From Ephydatia muelleri (taxonomy: Eukaryota; Porifera; Demospongiae; Spongillida; Spongillidae): a stretch of DNA of 64,000 nt. Positions 40,451 through 52,028 of the stretch are shown here, piece by piece. The DNA lies in NCBI GenBank assembly GCA_013339895.1, contig JABACO010000017.1:5556750-5620749 (forward strand), written 5' to 3'. The position numbers and the translations under genes were made by a program. The notes under the pieces were generated by a model that was not told the origin of the DNA, made no database searches, and saw only the letters and a program-made list of their open reading frames with translations. The stretch's first letter is position 1. Every line of letters starts with the position of its first letter.

Positions 40451-41571
40451 TGCATACAGATGTCCTAGTGCATCAGCAGTGGGCCACAAATACTCATTAG
40501 TTGACCAAAAGGAATGGAGGATGGTTTGAGGGGATAAGGGCATTGCAATTATTTCCATCACACTCCTCTTTGTGTGGACAATTTGTAAAAATATACTGGT
40601 CAATATATTAACGACAGAGCATGCAAGCAGAAAGATTATTGAAGAGCACTCGGCAATACTCATTAGTTTTGATATGCCCTTCTACAATTACTGTACACAG
40701 ATTTGTTTATTCACCTACTCCAGAAACACGCATGTTATACAACCTTACTAGGATATGTACTCCATACTTCAAACATCAAGCTCACCTATGCCGAGAAGAT
40801 CTACTTGCACTCTCAACTGTCGGAGTAGTATACTGAAGTGTACAATGAAAAGGAACAAACATATTATGTCTGGCTCCTAGTTTTGGAGGGGGGAGAAAAT
40901 AAATATTCCTTAAATACCCACCCCTAGATTTTATACAAAGGGTACGCCCCTTTTTCACCCACGTGTATCCAGAGCAAACGACGAAACCACTAAGCAATGA
41001 ATATTGCCACGCTGTCAAACCAGCCCTGGTGAAGTTGCAGGCCGCCATCATGGCCGTGTGCTGCAATTGCGGACGAAGGGCAGATCTCCCAGTAACATGC
41101 ATCTCTGCATATAGAACAAGTGGCTGCTGCCTTACCCGAGCTCCGATCATCAATGGACACGCCATGCACTCCTTGTTTCACTGCCTATTCGTGGCTAAAT
41201 TAGCGTATACATGTATAATTGTACTACACACGCACAGTTAGTTTTATGAATGTCATCTATGCCTATATGTACATGTAGACCTACATCTATTGAACCTATT
41301 ATTATTTAACTAGAAAGCGAATTTAGTTGGTTGTATTACAATCCCTGTAACGTAATTATAGAAGGGGCAGTATAGGGGAACTTGCGTTGCATCCCTTGCG
41401 CTAAACCTCTCATAATCAGTGAACAGTGTGTTTGAGGTGAAATTAACGACTTACGTTTAGCTCCTTTTGCAACAAAGTCCGAGATCGAGCTCGCTTCGTT
41501 GAGATCGTTGCCATGATAGCTACAATCACGCTAGTTATTATTAATTAATTTACATTACAAAGTAAACAAGA
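40451..41571. other. Intergenic, no gene seen
   Basis: No supported features. A 127-codon minus frame (41165-40782) and overlapping plus frames lack recognisable domains and splice context. Confidence 0.4.
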
Positions 41572-44025
41572 GAGAATACACGAAGCATACATGATATTTA
41601 AACTACTCAGATATAAATCTAAATACTGAGCTATACTAAACAATTATCGACTTCACTTGTGGATCTTCTTCCAAGTAAAGCCCTAGCATTCTGGTGCATC
41701 AGTGTAATGCCCAGGTGGCAGTACATTGAGGATAACACCTCAGGCCCTGATGGCTAGCTTTTTGGCAACCCTTGAGAGGGCTTCTTGTGCCTCATTTCCC
41801 CAACCACCAAATACCTCCACGACCAATGGGACACAGACCCAACCTCTCTCTGTACAGGGAATGTCATTTTTGGAGTGTTTGTCCTTCTCTCCCAGCTCAG
41901 CAGTATAACCTGAGGTCATGCTCGCTCCCAATAAAAAGTTTGAGTTGAGCGGATTGATGACCTTCAGGTCAAATGCTGCTGAACGTGAGAGAGACCAGTT
42001 AGGCACCAACACATCAGCCGGACGTGTTCTGTCCTTTGTTGAGGTGAGCCCACAACCTCTTTCAAGTTCGGGGGCAAGACAAGCCCTACAGCAGAAATCT
42101 GCAAAAGCTGTCACGAAGGTGGTTGTGCCTTGTGACTACATCACCACCTGCATGGCGTATCAGGGCATGGTGCCCATGGATGTCTAGGGTTTGGGAGCAA
42201 TGTGGGCAGGCATCTGCATCAGTGAAAACTGGAAGCCGAGCCACCATTTCACTAAGGCTTGGACTTCAATGGGCAGCAGGTCTAACCCCAATTTTGGAGA
42301 TGGCTGTGCCCTCAGCCATGCATGTGCTTGGGGAGCAGAGATGGCTATTAGTCTGGCCTTGTCTACTGTGGATGCTCCATCAAGCAAAGAAAGGAAGCCA
42401 GCTTTTCCGATGGCTGAGGATAGCTTGTGCTGATGCTGAAAAGTAGCTAGTACATCTTCTACATGTTCTACAGAGAGCTGCTCACAGCATGCTACCTTCC
42501 CATTGAACACCATGATGGCATCACAGAGGCGCTGCATAGTCAGTTCTGATGGTTGGATTGGTGTTAATGAAGTAGACAAGGAAGCAATGTAGGCTGCTTG
42601 TGCATGCATGACCAGGGAGCGCAATCCTAGCCCTCCATACTTGAGACCCAGTTTGGCTTGATTACAGGCCTATGGGGTTAGCTCAATCTCCACTGAGCAC
42701 TCTAAGCAGTGAAGCACATCATCATCTAACTTGGCAAAAGCTTCCAACAATGCAGTGGTTGGTGGGATTGAACGAGCTAGATGTGCCAGCCTGCAGAATG
42801 AAGCACATACCCTGAGGAGAGCAATCGCAGACTGGGGGTCACATAGCTTAGGCAGAAGGGATAGTAATTGGTTGGCTTCCTTCAGCTTCCTTTCAATAAA
42901 GGCAGTGCAGAAATCATGGCTGCCAATGGGAGCACCAAGAATCTCAAAATCTGATGTTGAGCAACACAAAATCTCAGGATGGAACATTGAGAGATCCTGC
43001 TTGCTAAGGCACTTGACCATTTGAGGTGCTGTCGCCCTGTATGATGTCCATTGCCCTTGATATTGGTCCTGACAGTACTCCGTCATCCAAATACCAGAAG
43101 TTTGACTGTAAAGACCCGCATAATGGATCTTGAGCTATCTTGGTGACAGTGTCGTTAAGGACAAGTGCAAACAACAGTGGGCCCAAGGGGTCGCCTTGCT
43201 GAACACCTGATACTGATATGAGCTTACCCATTGGGTGCCAGAGATATTGGTGTTGGGAGTAGCACCAGGAGACCCATGGGAGGAGCTCAGGGAAGTGGAT
43301 AGCACATTGCTTTAGGACAGTATCTCGTGACACTAAATTAATTGCATTTTGCATGTAGATCTTGAGAATTGCAAAATCAGAATCATGCCAATGGTCTTCA
43401 ACTGTTTGCCTGAGCCTGTGTATGATCTTCTCTGTTCCTCCAGGGCAAGCTACACCAAATTGAAAAGGAGCAAAAATGTCAGTAGCTTTCTCTTTAGTGC
43501 ACAAGCACATTTTCCTGCCAGACGTCTGAGGACTTCACCCACGGCAATTGGCCAGACATCCCATCCAAGCTCCTTCAGCTTCATTAGTGCAGTTAGGTTC
43601 CCACCAACTAGGTAGGGGGCAAGAGCAGCAGGAACGTTCCTGTGATCAGCAGGTTAATAACCTGACGAAGCAGGCTGTCAATTGAAGTTGGTAGAGTGGC
43701 ATTCAATGCATCAATTAGATGCTGAACCCGTAGGCCAGATGGGCCACAAGCTGTTGCTTTTGGAAATGACCGCAATATGGCACTGATATTGAAGTCTGGA
43801 GGAACATGGATAGCTGGAGCAGTAGACATGGCTGGAGTGATGGGTGGGTCAGATAAAGGGTGTTTAGATTTGAGGAGCTCGAGCACAGTGTTGTTATTGG
43901 GTGCACTACCACTGGATGTCAGAATATGACAGGCCTTGGAGAATAAACCTTCTTGAGCATATGCCAGAGCTGAAGACATCTTCCTCTGCTCAGTATCATG
44001 GGATTGGTCTGCATTGGTTAATCGA
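41572..44025 (-). mobile_element. RT element, family 1, copy 3 (longest)
   Basis: The longest family-1 copy. On the minus strand, from 44000 downward: FPKATACGPSGLRVQHL, PIAVGEVLRRLAGKC, SGVQQGDPLGPLLFALVL, FWYLDDGVLSGP (RT catalytic YxDD near 43060-43100), FEILGAPIGSHDFC, LLSLLPKLCDPQ, LVKWWLGF, a zinc-binding region, RPADVLVPNWS, AAFDLKVINPL and GWVCVPLVVEVFGGWG. The QQGDPLGP and LDD motifs identify a reverse transcriptase of non-LTR type. The RPAD...AFDLKV block looks like a PD-(D/E)XK nuclease core, as in site-specific non-LTR clades; that clade assignment is tentative. The copy is broken in several places, so it is not active. Confidence 0.88.
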
Positions 44026-46500
44026 TAATTATTTCATACTTTGAGCAGTCGTATTTGTACCTATATAACACAGGCACCTCCACTTGTTATTTATAAGACT
44101 CAGAAGATAAGTCAGTTAACACCGTCATGCATGGAGCTTGCTTGCACAAAGTCCTTCTGAAATGCTTTAAAAATTTGACTGTCATTCTGTCAGACTGCTC
44201 TTATCAGCTGTAATTTGAGGAGTACAATGAGAACCTGTGCAGGACTTGATGCGGGACGGATGATAGTAATTTTCTTTACAATTGTAGAAATTCCCATTCA
44301 TAGAGAGAACATCTTCACATTTAGATTTCTATTACATCAATGGATAGATAGAAATATTGCTATTTGTTTATGACATTTGCCCTGAAAGGAAATGTGCTAA
44401 ACATTGTCGAAGAAGGTACCTGTGGTCGCGATCATTACATAATGCTATAGGTCATGCCTTATATCCTGAACTAGTTAACTCATGACACTAAGTGGAGTTT
44501 TGGGCGGATGATGACCTCGATGCCCACATCCATGGATGTAAGATCTGCGCAAGACATCATCCCTTGTGCGTTCTCAAGGACGATTTCTCGCTTAGACATT
44601 CGTGGAAATGCCTCTGAGGTCCAAGGTGGCAGCTGGGCTGCATAGCCACCTCAGCCTGTATCCGTTTAAAATCATTCTAGCTGCCTAGCTATAAAGAATG
44701 AAATTTAAATAATCGATTTTCAGGCGCTTATTTATGGACAATGAGCAGTGACCAAAGTTTGTGAAAGATACGTTTGGGGTTAAAAGACTTTTGTCCTGTG
44801 CCACTGTGCATCTCTGAGAACATCTGGTGAAGCACATTTAATCAGAGGAGAACTTTGCGTTCAAAGTCGTGCTTTACGTCAGAACTAGTTAACTAATGTA
44901 AGCACGCTTGTGCACGAGATCTCAGGTCGCCACAAAACCATTTGCGGAAATGCTTAGACTAAGTCGAAGGTAGCAACTGAGCTTTATAGCTACGCCTCAA
45001 TCAGTCTTTGATCAGCCAACACACGTTCAATCCTGGCCCGCTTCTACTAGTACCGGTACCATGACGGGACAATGAACTGTACTCGTATAAATATTGTACT
45101 TGTAAGTAATCTGGCGTAGCATACACTTCTCAAAATAAATGTGGCTGTGCTACGCCAGACTAGCGTGTAAGTGTGTCTCATTTTTGCTGCACTATGGCCA
45201 CGCATCAAACATTGAAACTGGTTGATATTATTGTTAAATGCAAGATTCCGGTAGGCTGGCATCTGCAGATCTATTACGGGATTCCGGTCACACGACTCAC
45301 TTGGACAAACTTTGGCTCCCTCAGCAGTTTGAGCTTCCAGTGTGCTTGCCCTGGCCAGATGCACGGAGAGCCTTACACAATATGCACGCGATCGGTTTTT
45401 AGAATAGACTCATTCCTGCATGCACCGCTCCGACACCATGTACTATAGACCTACTTCATATAAAGAAGTAGAGAGCACTGTTTGCAGTCCTGTGTTGCGT
45501 GTGAATCGGTGAATACAGTAAACTTTACTAGATAGTAAAGTAGACTTTACTGTCTATGATTACACGCAGGAGCTCGCTGGACTTTTTTACTCCGATATGT
45601 GACATTACACCACCATAATGAAGATTTTCCTTCGCCCTGGCTATGGCTATGTAGTGGTTCACACGACCATCCAAATGTTGCTTATATCCTGACCCTAATG
45701 AATTCCGGTGTGATATCCTGCCTCATACAAGGGCGAACCCATTACAACAGAAGCAAATGACCCTTTTGCATGGTTTACACAATTACAACACGTAACCCTA
45801 GCTCAGCACCCAGCTATACTTTCCACCATGTGAAAGCTAACATTTTATGCCATAGTCGGCAACACACTTGGTTACTGACATAAAAGGCCGCCTGAATTGA
45901 TCATCACGTGACTCATGCTGTGAAATTACGTTCGATCTGGATTATGTAGTCAATATAGTACATGCACATGGATTCTTGGAGCCAAAATTGAATACAAGCA
46001 GGGTGGGTGTGAACTGTCGAAATAGAAGTTTGGCAGTATTGTGATATTACTAGAAGCCGATACACAAATAAGTATTGAAATATTGTGGCGGGATCAACGT
46101 AAACGGGTAGTAGGTGAACCGTACAAGAAGTGTGTGGGGGGGGGGGGGGGGGGGGGGGGGGAAGCGAGTAAACGCCCCTATTTTGTCACGCACCTACGTG
46201 TGTTTAACAATTCGAACAATCTAAAACATCTACACAGTATATAATGTCCATGCTAACCCTGCTATTAGTGCCCTTTCCTCAACCCCCCCAAATGTATAAA
46301 CTCTGGGGACGCATCTGATAAGATAAATATAGCTACAAATTTGCAACAGCGTGCACTAATTTGTTTATTAGGACTGGGTCAATTACGTACTAGTATGTAA
46401 TGGACCGAAGCCGGATGATATAATTAGTCCTCCTACTCAAGGTTATATTAGTGAGTGGACCGCCTGGACGTTCTTTACAATCGGTGCTAGTACTATCGTG
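44026..46500. other. Intergenic, no gene seen
   Basis: It contains a diverged direct duplication: GAACTAGTTAACT-ATG followed by GTGGAAATGCCT...TAGCCACCTCA (44469-44655) and related sequence at 44880-44998. There is a 26-base poly-G tract at 46136-46161. The frame at 45173-45448 was judged non-coding. Confidence 0.45.
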
Positions 46501-46503
46501 AAT

Positions 46504-46551
46504 AGATATCCGGGGGCTATGCCTTATAGATATCCGGGGCTATGCCTTTTA
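46504..46551 (+). promoter_or_regulatory. 24-bp tandem duplication upstream of the TATA box
   Basis: AGATATCCGGGGGCTATGCC occurs at 46504 and again, with one G fewer, at 46528. It lies about 40 bp upstream of the TATA box of the gene at 46656, where duplicated protein-binding sites are common. Confidence 0.5.
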
Positions 46552-46588
46552 GATTTACCTAATGAGTACACACATGTATAGTGGCGCG

Positions 46589-46595
46589 TATAAAA
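46589..46595 (+). promoter_or_regulatory. TATA box
   Basis: GCGTATAAAAGG contains TATAAAA, 61 bases before the first base of the ATG at 46656. This would put transcription start at about 46620, with a short leader. Confidence 0.7.
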
Positions 46596-46655
46596 GGAAA
46601 CCGCTGTTGCCATGTCACACACTGAAATCCTTACAATACACGAGAAAGAGGCAAA

Positions 46656-47294
46656 ATGTCTACCACCCTCTCAGTGACCAACAGATCCAATAAGGACGTT
46701 CTTACATTCATCACGCTGGGCACCACCAACGGCTGTGTGCAGAACGTCTCCGAACTGAAGTTCAGCGATTCCTCCATCCACCTCACACCGCTCGATCATC
46801 TGAAGGGCAAGTTCACTATACCGGCTGGCAAATCAACAGGTATCTCCGCCCCCTCCGGACAGGGCATCAACGGTAACGTCACCTTCGGGACTCCTCCCAT
46901 GAACGGTCCCACCCCCGACTTGCCCCACGGCGTTAACCCAGCTGAGTTCATCATAAACAACGGTTTCCAACCGAACGGACAGGAAACGATAGACATCTCG
47001 GGCGTAACTGGTGCCAATGCAATTGTCAGCATGTCCGTCACGGCCGACGATTGGACGAGTAACGGTGGCAAAGTCAAGGTCAAATCCTTTGAGAACAACG
47101 AATGGAAACAGAATACGGGCATAGTGGGCGTGTTCCCGTACAGCTGCGACAACTGCACAAGTTCCGACAATCCACCACCGGAGGTAGGGAAGCACCCGGA
47201 GTTTAGAAATCAGGAGCCCATCTGCAACGTGCAGCACCCTGCCAACCATAACAAAGGAGGTAACGTCGACATAGCGTTTATTCGCTATATATGA
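46656..47294 (+). CDS. Intronless 212-residue protein, thaumatin-fold-like family (tentative)
   Basis: A single exon codes for 212 residues with no signal peptide or membrane segment. LSVTNRSNKDVLTFITLG at the start, NGCVQNV, SGQGINGNVTFGTPPMN, GVNPAEFIINNGF, QETIDISGVTGAN and a C-terminal CDNC...EPICNVQHP match a pattern I recall from uncharacterised single-domain proteins of bacteria and fungi with a thaumatin-like or glucanase-64-like beta fold. I cannot verify this here. Cysteines are at 27, 164, 167 and 190. Positions 84 and 116 hold Gly where I recall a Cys pair, so a disulfide may be missing. Its own TATA box, CAAAATGTCT start context and ATTAAA at 47398 support a real expressed gene. 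The exon is clearly GC-richer than its flanks, but so are other exons in the window. Horizontal acquisition is possible, not shown. Confidence 0.75.
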   Translation: MSTTLSVTNRSNKDVLTFITLGTTNGCVQNVSELKFSDSSIHLTPLDHLKGKFTIPAGKSTGISAPSGQGINGNVTFGTPPMNGPTPDLPHGVNPAEFIINNGFQPNGQETIDISGVTGANAIVSMSVTADDWTSNGGKVKVKSFENNEWKQNTGIVGVFPYSCDNCTSSDNPPPEVGKHPEFRNQEPICNVQHPANHNKGGNVDIAFIRYI

Positions 47295-47397
47295 TACACG
47301 GACGGTGAAACGTAATTCACATGTGTATTATTACTTTGGTGTCTTGGTGTGTGTCCACACTAGGAAAATTGAATTTCATTTGCACATTTTACTAGCC

Positions 47398-47403
47398 ATT
47401 AAA
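47398..47403 (+). promoter_or_regulatory. Poly(A) signal variant ATTAAA
   Basis: ATTAAA about 100 bases after the stop codon of the intronless gene; it is the commonest variant of AATAAA. Confidence 0.4.
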
Positions 47404-48828
47404 CCTTTCCTAATGTATTCGGTACGCGCCAGTGTAATGCATGCGCTTGCTGACATGTATGACTGCTATTTGGTCTACTTCGGGGTTTTGTGACACGTCG
47501 GCTTCTGCGGGGGCGTGGTATGTAAGTACCCCTGTCTGGAATTACGTCACTGACCCGGTGGGTAAATAAGTTACACATGAGACAAGTGTCGCACAACGTG
47601 CGTCAGTTAAACTCGATCCATGCAATTCACATACAGTCGTTCTTATCCCGTCTCTTATTCTAGGCCCTGTGCTACGTGTAAGAGCGTACTGTCAACGTTT
47701 AGGGAAAATTAGTCATATGTAATAATGAACGGTCCATATGTAATAATGAACGGTTGGTCATATGGAGTAATAATTCCGCGGCACATTCCATAGAAAATGG
47801 ATGGTTTTATTTTTTTGCAAACTTGATTATCAATGGAGCAGCAAATTTTATTAGGCACTAAAACTATATTGTAAGATATAGACAATTACATGTGTTCAGT
47901 CCAAATATTTTATATTTCATAGACTGGTACACAAAATAGAAAAACAAATTGTGTTTTTTAAAGATACTCCATTGATAATAGAGAGGGAGGGGGTACAACT
48001 TTTGCTAGACTGTAATATAAAACTGGTATACAACTTTCTAACTAAGAAAATAAAAAGTGGATTCATGTATTGTGAAGAGCTTGGGGACCATTTTAATAAA
48101 TAGTAAATCAGATCAGGTGCTTTTCGGCACCCTTTTTGCATAGCAGTTCTATTTGTGGCACTAGGAGTAAGACATGGCTATTTAGCAACATTGAATTTGT
48201 GGAAATTACGCCCCACGCACAAATAGGTTCAGATAGCAACAAGCCAGACAACCGATGCCCTTTGGAATATACTGTACATAAAGCACACAAAGTATAAAAA
48301 CCATACTGAACTTGAAAACCACCTCTGACCTTTATAAAACAACAAACAATGTAACATACGACTGACCATTTTGGCATTCAAAAAAGTCTACTTACAATCG
48401 TCATGGGTTTATATCTACCTCAGGAAGTAGAACTCCTCTGAGCACAACATTCAAGCTATGTTACATAGAAAGCGCACTTCTTGTCAAGACTATGACTAAC
48501 GAATTTCTGACTGATCTCATTGGTCCTCTTATTGGGAATGGATTATTCAAAATGGCCTGAAGTATAGCTCAAATGGGGTTGGTTGTCACACGAGTTGGTT
48601 GCCACATATATTATATCTTTGCAACAATGAGTGATAAAAGTTAACAATTTACACATTTAATATAGGTAATGATACACTGTGCTCAAATAAAATTAAAAAT
48701 CAAGTGTTATAACTGCTGTGTTTTTTACCGTGTCGAGTAATTCTGTGTTCTTCAGTATTTACTATTATAAAATAATGGCATAAACCTAAGTGAGAATAAT
48801 ATTATTTAAAATATTATGTAAAATAATA
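47404..48828. other. Intergenic, no gene seen
   Basis: Includes a short tandem repeat (CATATGTAATAATGAACGGT, two copies at about 47714-47753). There are no recognisable coding blocks. Confidence 0.45.
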
Positions 48829-49260
48829 CTATACACAGTTACAACAAATAAAATAATATGCATCACTGTCCTCAAAAACAAGGCAATCTTCGCTCGCAAA
48901 GGTGCCCAGGACTGAGACAGCATTACCTCGCTGTACGGCTACAGCGAGGCATTGAAGTAAATATGGAAAGGACTTCACTTCCCCTGACACCTTATGAACA
49001 CGACAAGCAAGATCCTTTAGGAATGAAAGACCAAACACACCCGATGTTGCTATGACACTGGAGCAAACAGATACATATTGGGGTCCATATTTGAGTATTT
49101 GTCGGATTTCTGTTTCTCAGCTTGGTCAGCCACTGCCCTGCCTCCTGTGATGCAACTCTGCTATAAGAAGGTGCATAGGTGTCGACACATGTTGCATCCC
49201 ATACGAGAAGTTTTCCACATTTCCATGGAACTAAGGTAGCACCATCTGGTCTCTTACGTT
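48829..49260 (-). mobile_element. RT element C-terminal fragment (family 2)
   Basis: On the minus strand: [39 protein letters not shown], then [13 protein letters not shown] and LLQCLAVAVQRGNAVSVLGT. This is the most complete C-terminus of family 2 in the window, with the RPDG...WDATC.DT block that resembles a nuclease core. No RT palm is attached. It is a remnant. Confidence 0.7.
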
Positions 49261-49329
49261 ATAAATAATGAGTAATGCTGTGCAGGTGCAATAAAAACCC
49301 AAATATCAATTCAAGCTGAGCAACAAATG

Positions 49330-49573
49330 GGATCGTTTCTGCGAAAAGGGCATACATTATAAAAATTCCAGTACGCGCAAAAGAAATGTAACGCTTGCGT
49401 TCCAATGTATGGCTAATTAAAAATTCAGGGCCTTACAACTCCATGACAGATACTCTGATTCTCAGTGCTTAAGAAGCAATGTGTAGAGGACATTTCAGAC
49501 TTCAAGAATATCAAACAATTTGAAATCTTGAAAAAAAAAACATCCATTAGGTCCCTTTTCGCGGAAACGATCC
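49330..49573. mobile_element. 244-bp MITE with 21-bp terminal inverted repeats
   Basis: GGATCGTTTCTGCGAAAAGGG (49330-49350) is the inverted partner of CCCTTTTCGCGGAAACGATCC (49553-49573), with one mismatch. The GTCCCTTTTC-CGGAAAC end resembles that of foldback element 1 (GGTCCCTTTTCTCGGAAAC), so the two may be distantly related. No coding content. Confidence 0.75.
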
Positions 49574-49925
49574 TCAAATACTATTTACAGGAGTGGTTGT
49601 CACAACTGGACATAGCATGGTTCCAGTCCATAGCCGGCATTCAAGTCATGGGCTCATGAGACCTGTGCAGGTGGTGCTTTAAAAAATTTACTGAAATAGC
49701 CCAAGTGCGTCTAGATGATGTCTTTTTATTAGCACATACATACTAAATTAGTTGGCTCTTTGACATAATATATTGCATGTACATTAAAATGTGACAACCG
49801 GCCCTGGTCTCTCTCCTACATGACACCAAGTTACATTGCTATCTGAATTTGCATAATGTTAACACAATTATTGCAAAGTGATGAGGTTAGTGCGTATTGT
49901 ACTGCATCGTTTTATTATTCTGACA

Positions 49926-50024
49926 CACTTGTAACCCATTGCCAAAGTGAAGTCCCCTGAGGTGTGCCAGATGCGCACAAGGCGTGGCTGAGGGAGCTTC
50001 ACTTTGGCAACCTGGTTACAAGTG
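49926..50024. repeat. 99-bp hairpin element
   Basis: CACTTGTAACC...TTGCCAAAGTGAAG pairs with CTTCACTTTGGCAA...GGTTACAAGTG. The loop is about 45 bases. No clear target duplication was seen. Confidence 0.7.
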
Positions 50025-52028
50025 AGTAGATGGAACTAGACCTTACCTATTTCAGCCCAGAGCTGCAAATGCAAGACAAACATGTGTGTACTGTTGAATT
50101 TCAGTTCTGCTGCATGGTAACAAAATGGCATTTAACTGAATGTCTGTGCACCCTAGTGTACAAACGTACCCCCGGGATGACGCCCAGGACATTAGACATT
50201 CATATTGCTAGCCGATACGTAACTTCAAAGTCTTCATTGGTATGGTGGATGTATGTCGTGAACAAGCGGCGGTTGGAAGGCTGTCAATTTTATAGGCGCC
50301 TTGACTGATTATTCAGCATCAAAAGCTAGCTGGGGTTAGCCCGACCCTAGTGTGCCGTAAGGGGCACACTAAGATTTACGCCCATTTTCATCATCAATAG
50401 AAGTTGGGCTAAGTTTGCTATAGAATTCCTATCATCACCGATACTTTAATAGACCTGACGCGATTCATGAATGCAATGAATGAGTCCAAATATGACCAGC
50501 TTACCCTCAAGCTTAAACCATGCCAAATTATAGGGTCTTGGAACGAGACTAGTGTGTTGGCTAATGAAGTGCATGCTTGGTGAATAAAAAAGATCCTATC
50601 CTAAACATAACTTGTTTGGCACGGCATCCCCACTTCATAGTAAACTAGGTGACCACAGCAGGCATAACTTGCGGCGCAGCGGTAACGCGATAAATGACGA
50701 GTTTTTATCAAAGTACCCCTCTCACTAAATTTATGAATCCACGGCATGCTTTCAGCAGGGCCGGGGAAACACCAGGGGTTGTACCTGGAAAAGTTAAATT
50801 GCATTCATTATTTTCCTTAACATCAGGGTTTATACCAGGAAAGGTTATAACGGGACGGCACGGCTGGTGCTTTTTTATGATATTGGGTTCTGAGAGAGAG
50901 TTACAAATGAACGATTCAAATGTATAACGTTTGTTTCTGGCAAGCAGAAACATGAAAAAGGAGAAAGAAGCGAAAGGGAACACCTTGGTATTCAAAACAC
51001 ATTACGTCATTCTGCTACTAATAATAGTCAGGTCTTTATACATATACCGACGGACCGGTACCTAATCGATTATACCCCAGTTTGCACGGCAGGGAAAGAA
51101 TTGAAGCCTACTATAAGTGCTCGTAAGTGTGCTGAAAACAAATTCACGTACAGTAATATGCGTTTGGAGTGAAGGTAAAGTTTTAATTTCGGGGAGCGAA
51201 AAACCTAGTGGGAGGTGATTGAGAGCGTCCACCTTCCACCCACCAACGAAGGCCGTGGGGCGTCAATACTACATCGTGCAGTGTGTACTTGTAGGTCCAG
51301 AAAATGATAAGGTTTTGAAGGGTTCTTATAGCAGTGGCGTAGGAAGCACGAGGAGAGCGGGGAAATTGCCCCCGCACTTTTGCTGTAGGGAGAGGGGCAT
51401 TGTCTTTCCCCCCCCCCCCCCCCCCCCCCCCCCATCCCCCCACCTTTATTAAACAGTACTACCTTTATTTAGTAGTACATATGCATGCTTCTATAACCTC
51501 AACATGTGCACGCGCTGTACATGTAATTAAATAAACTAGTACACCTACGCGCAAGCGTATTCGTTATCGTATCGTTTCCGTTCGACACGTGACAGTATAT
51601 TATGTTGCGTTGTAATTGCCAAAGCCTCTATTGATGTCAATTCTGAACGGAAAAAATACATGAAAATGAAGTTTACATTTGCATTATTCATTTGCCCCCC
51701 CCCCCCCCCCCCCCCCCCCACTTTTATATATCTTATACGCGCATGTATATGTGCATGCTCAATTCACTTACTATCTCTCTATATATGACTGCAAGCTACT
51801 CATATTGCTGTACATTTTTTAATTGGTCGCTAGTCTTTGTCATCTGCAGAACTCTGCCTTGTTGCATTTATATTGTTATCCTTTGTGTAAACGAAAGTTT
51901 AGTTCCTACTAAACAGAATTATTCAAGGTAGTGTATAAATTTTGTACAGTTGTCATGTTATTTCTGCAAACATCTGATCAATTGATTAGATTTAAAATTG
52001 CATTTGATTTATTTGTCTTGAATCATAG
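50025..52028. other. Non-coding, upstream of the large PARP gene
   Basis: Contains a TAGTGTGCC/GGCACACTA stem (about 50350), a hAT-like end CAGTGGCGTAGG (51333) without a visible partner, and two poly-C tracts (51408-51433 and 51695-51719). The GAATCATAG immediately before the ATG at 52029 is acceptor-like, so a non-coding 5' exon may lie in this stretch. Confidence 0.5.

Noticed and set aside
40782-41241. Overlapping 127-codon minus and 92-codon plus frames
   Set aside because: Neither shows a domain or splice context; CpG-rich sequence of this kind gives random open frames.
45173-45448. 91-codon frame with several cysteines
   Set aside because: No promoter, splice or family evidence, and an overlapping minus frame is equally long.
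46796-47249. Minus-strand frames opposite the intronless gene
   Set aside because: Antisense shadows; the + strand frame has the start context, TATA box and family pattern.
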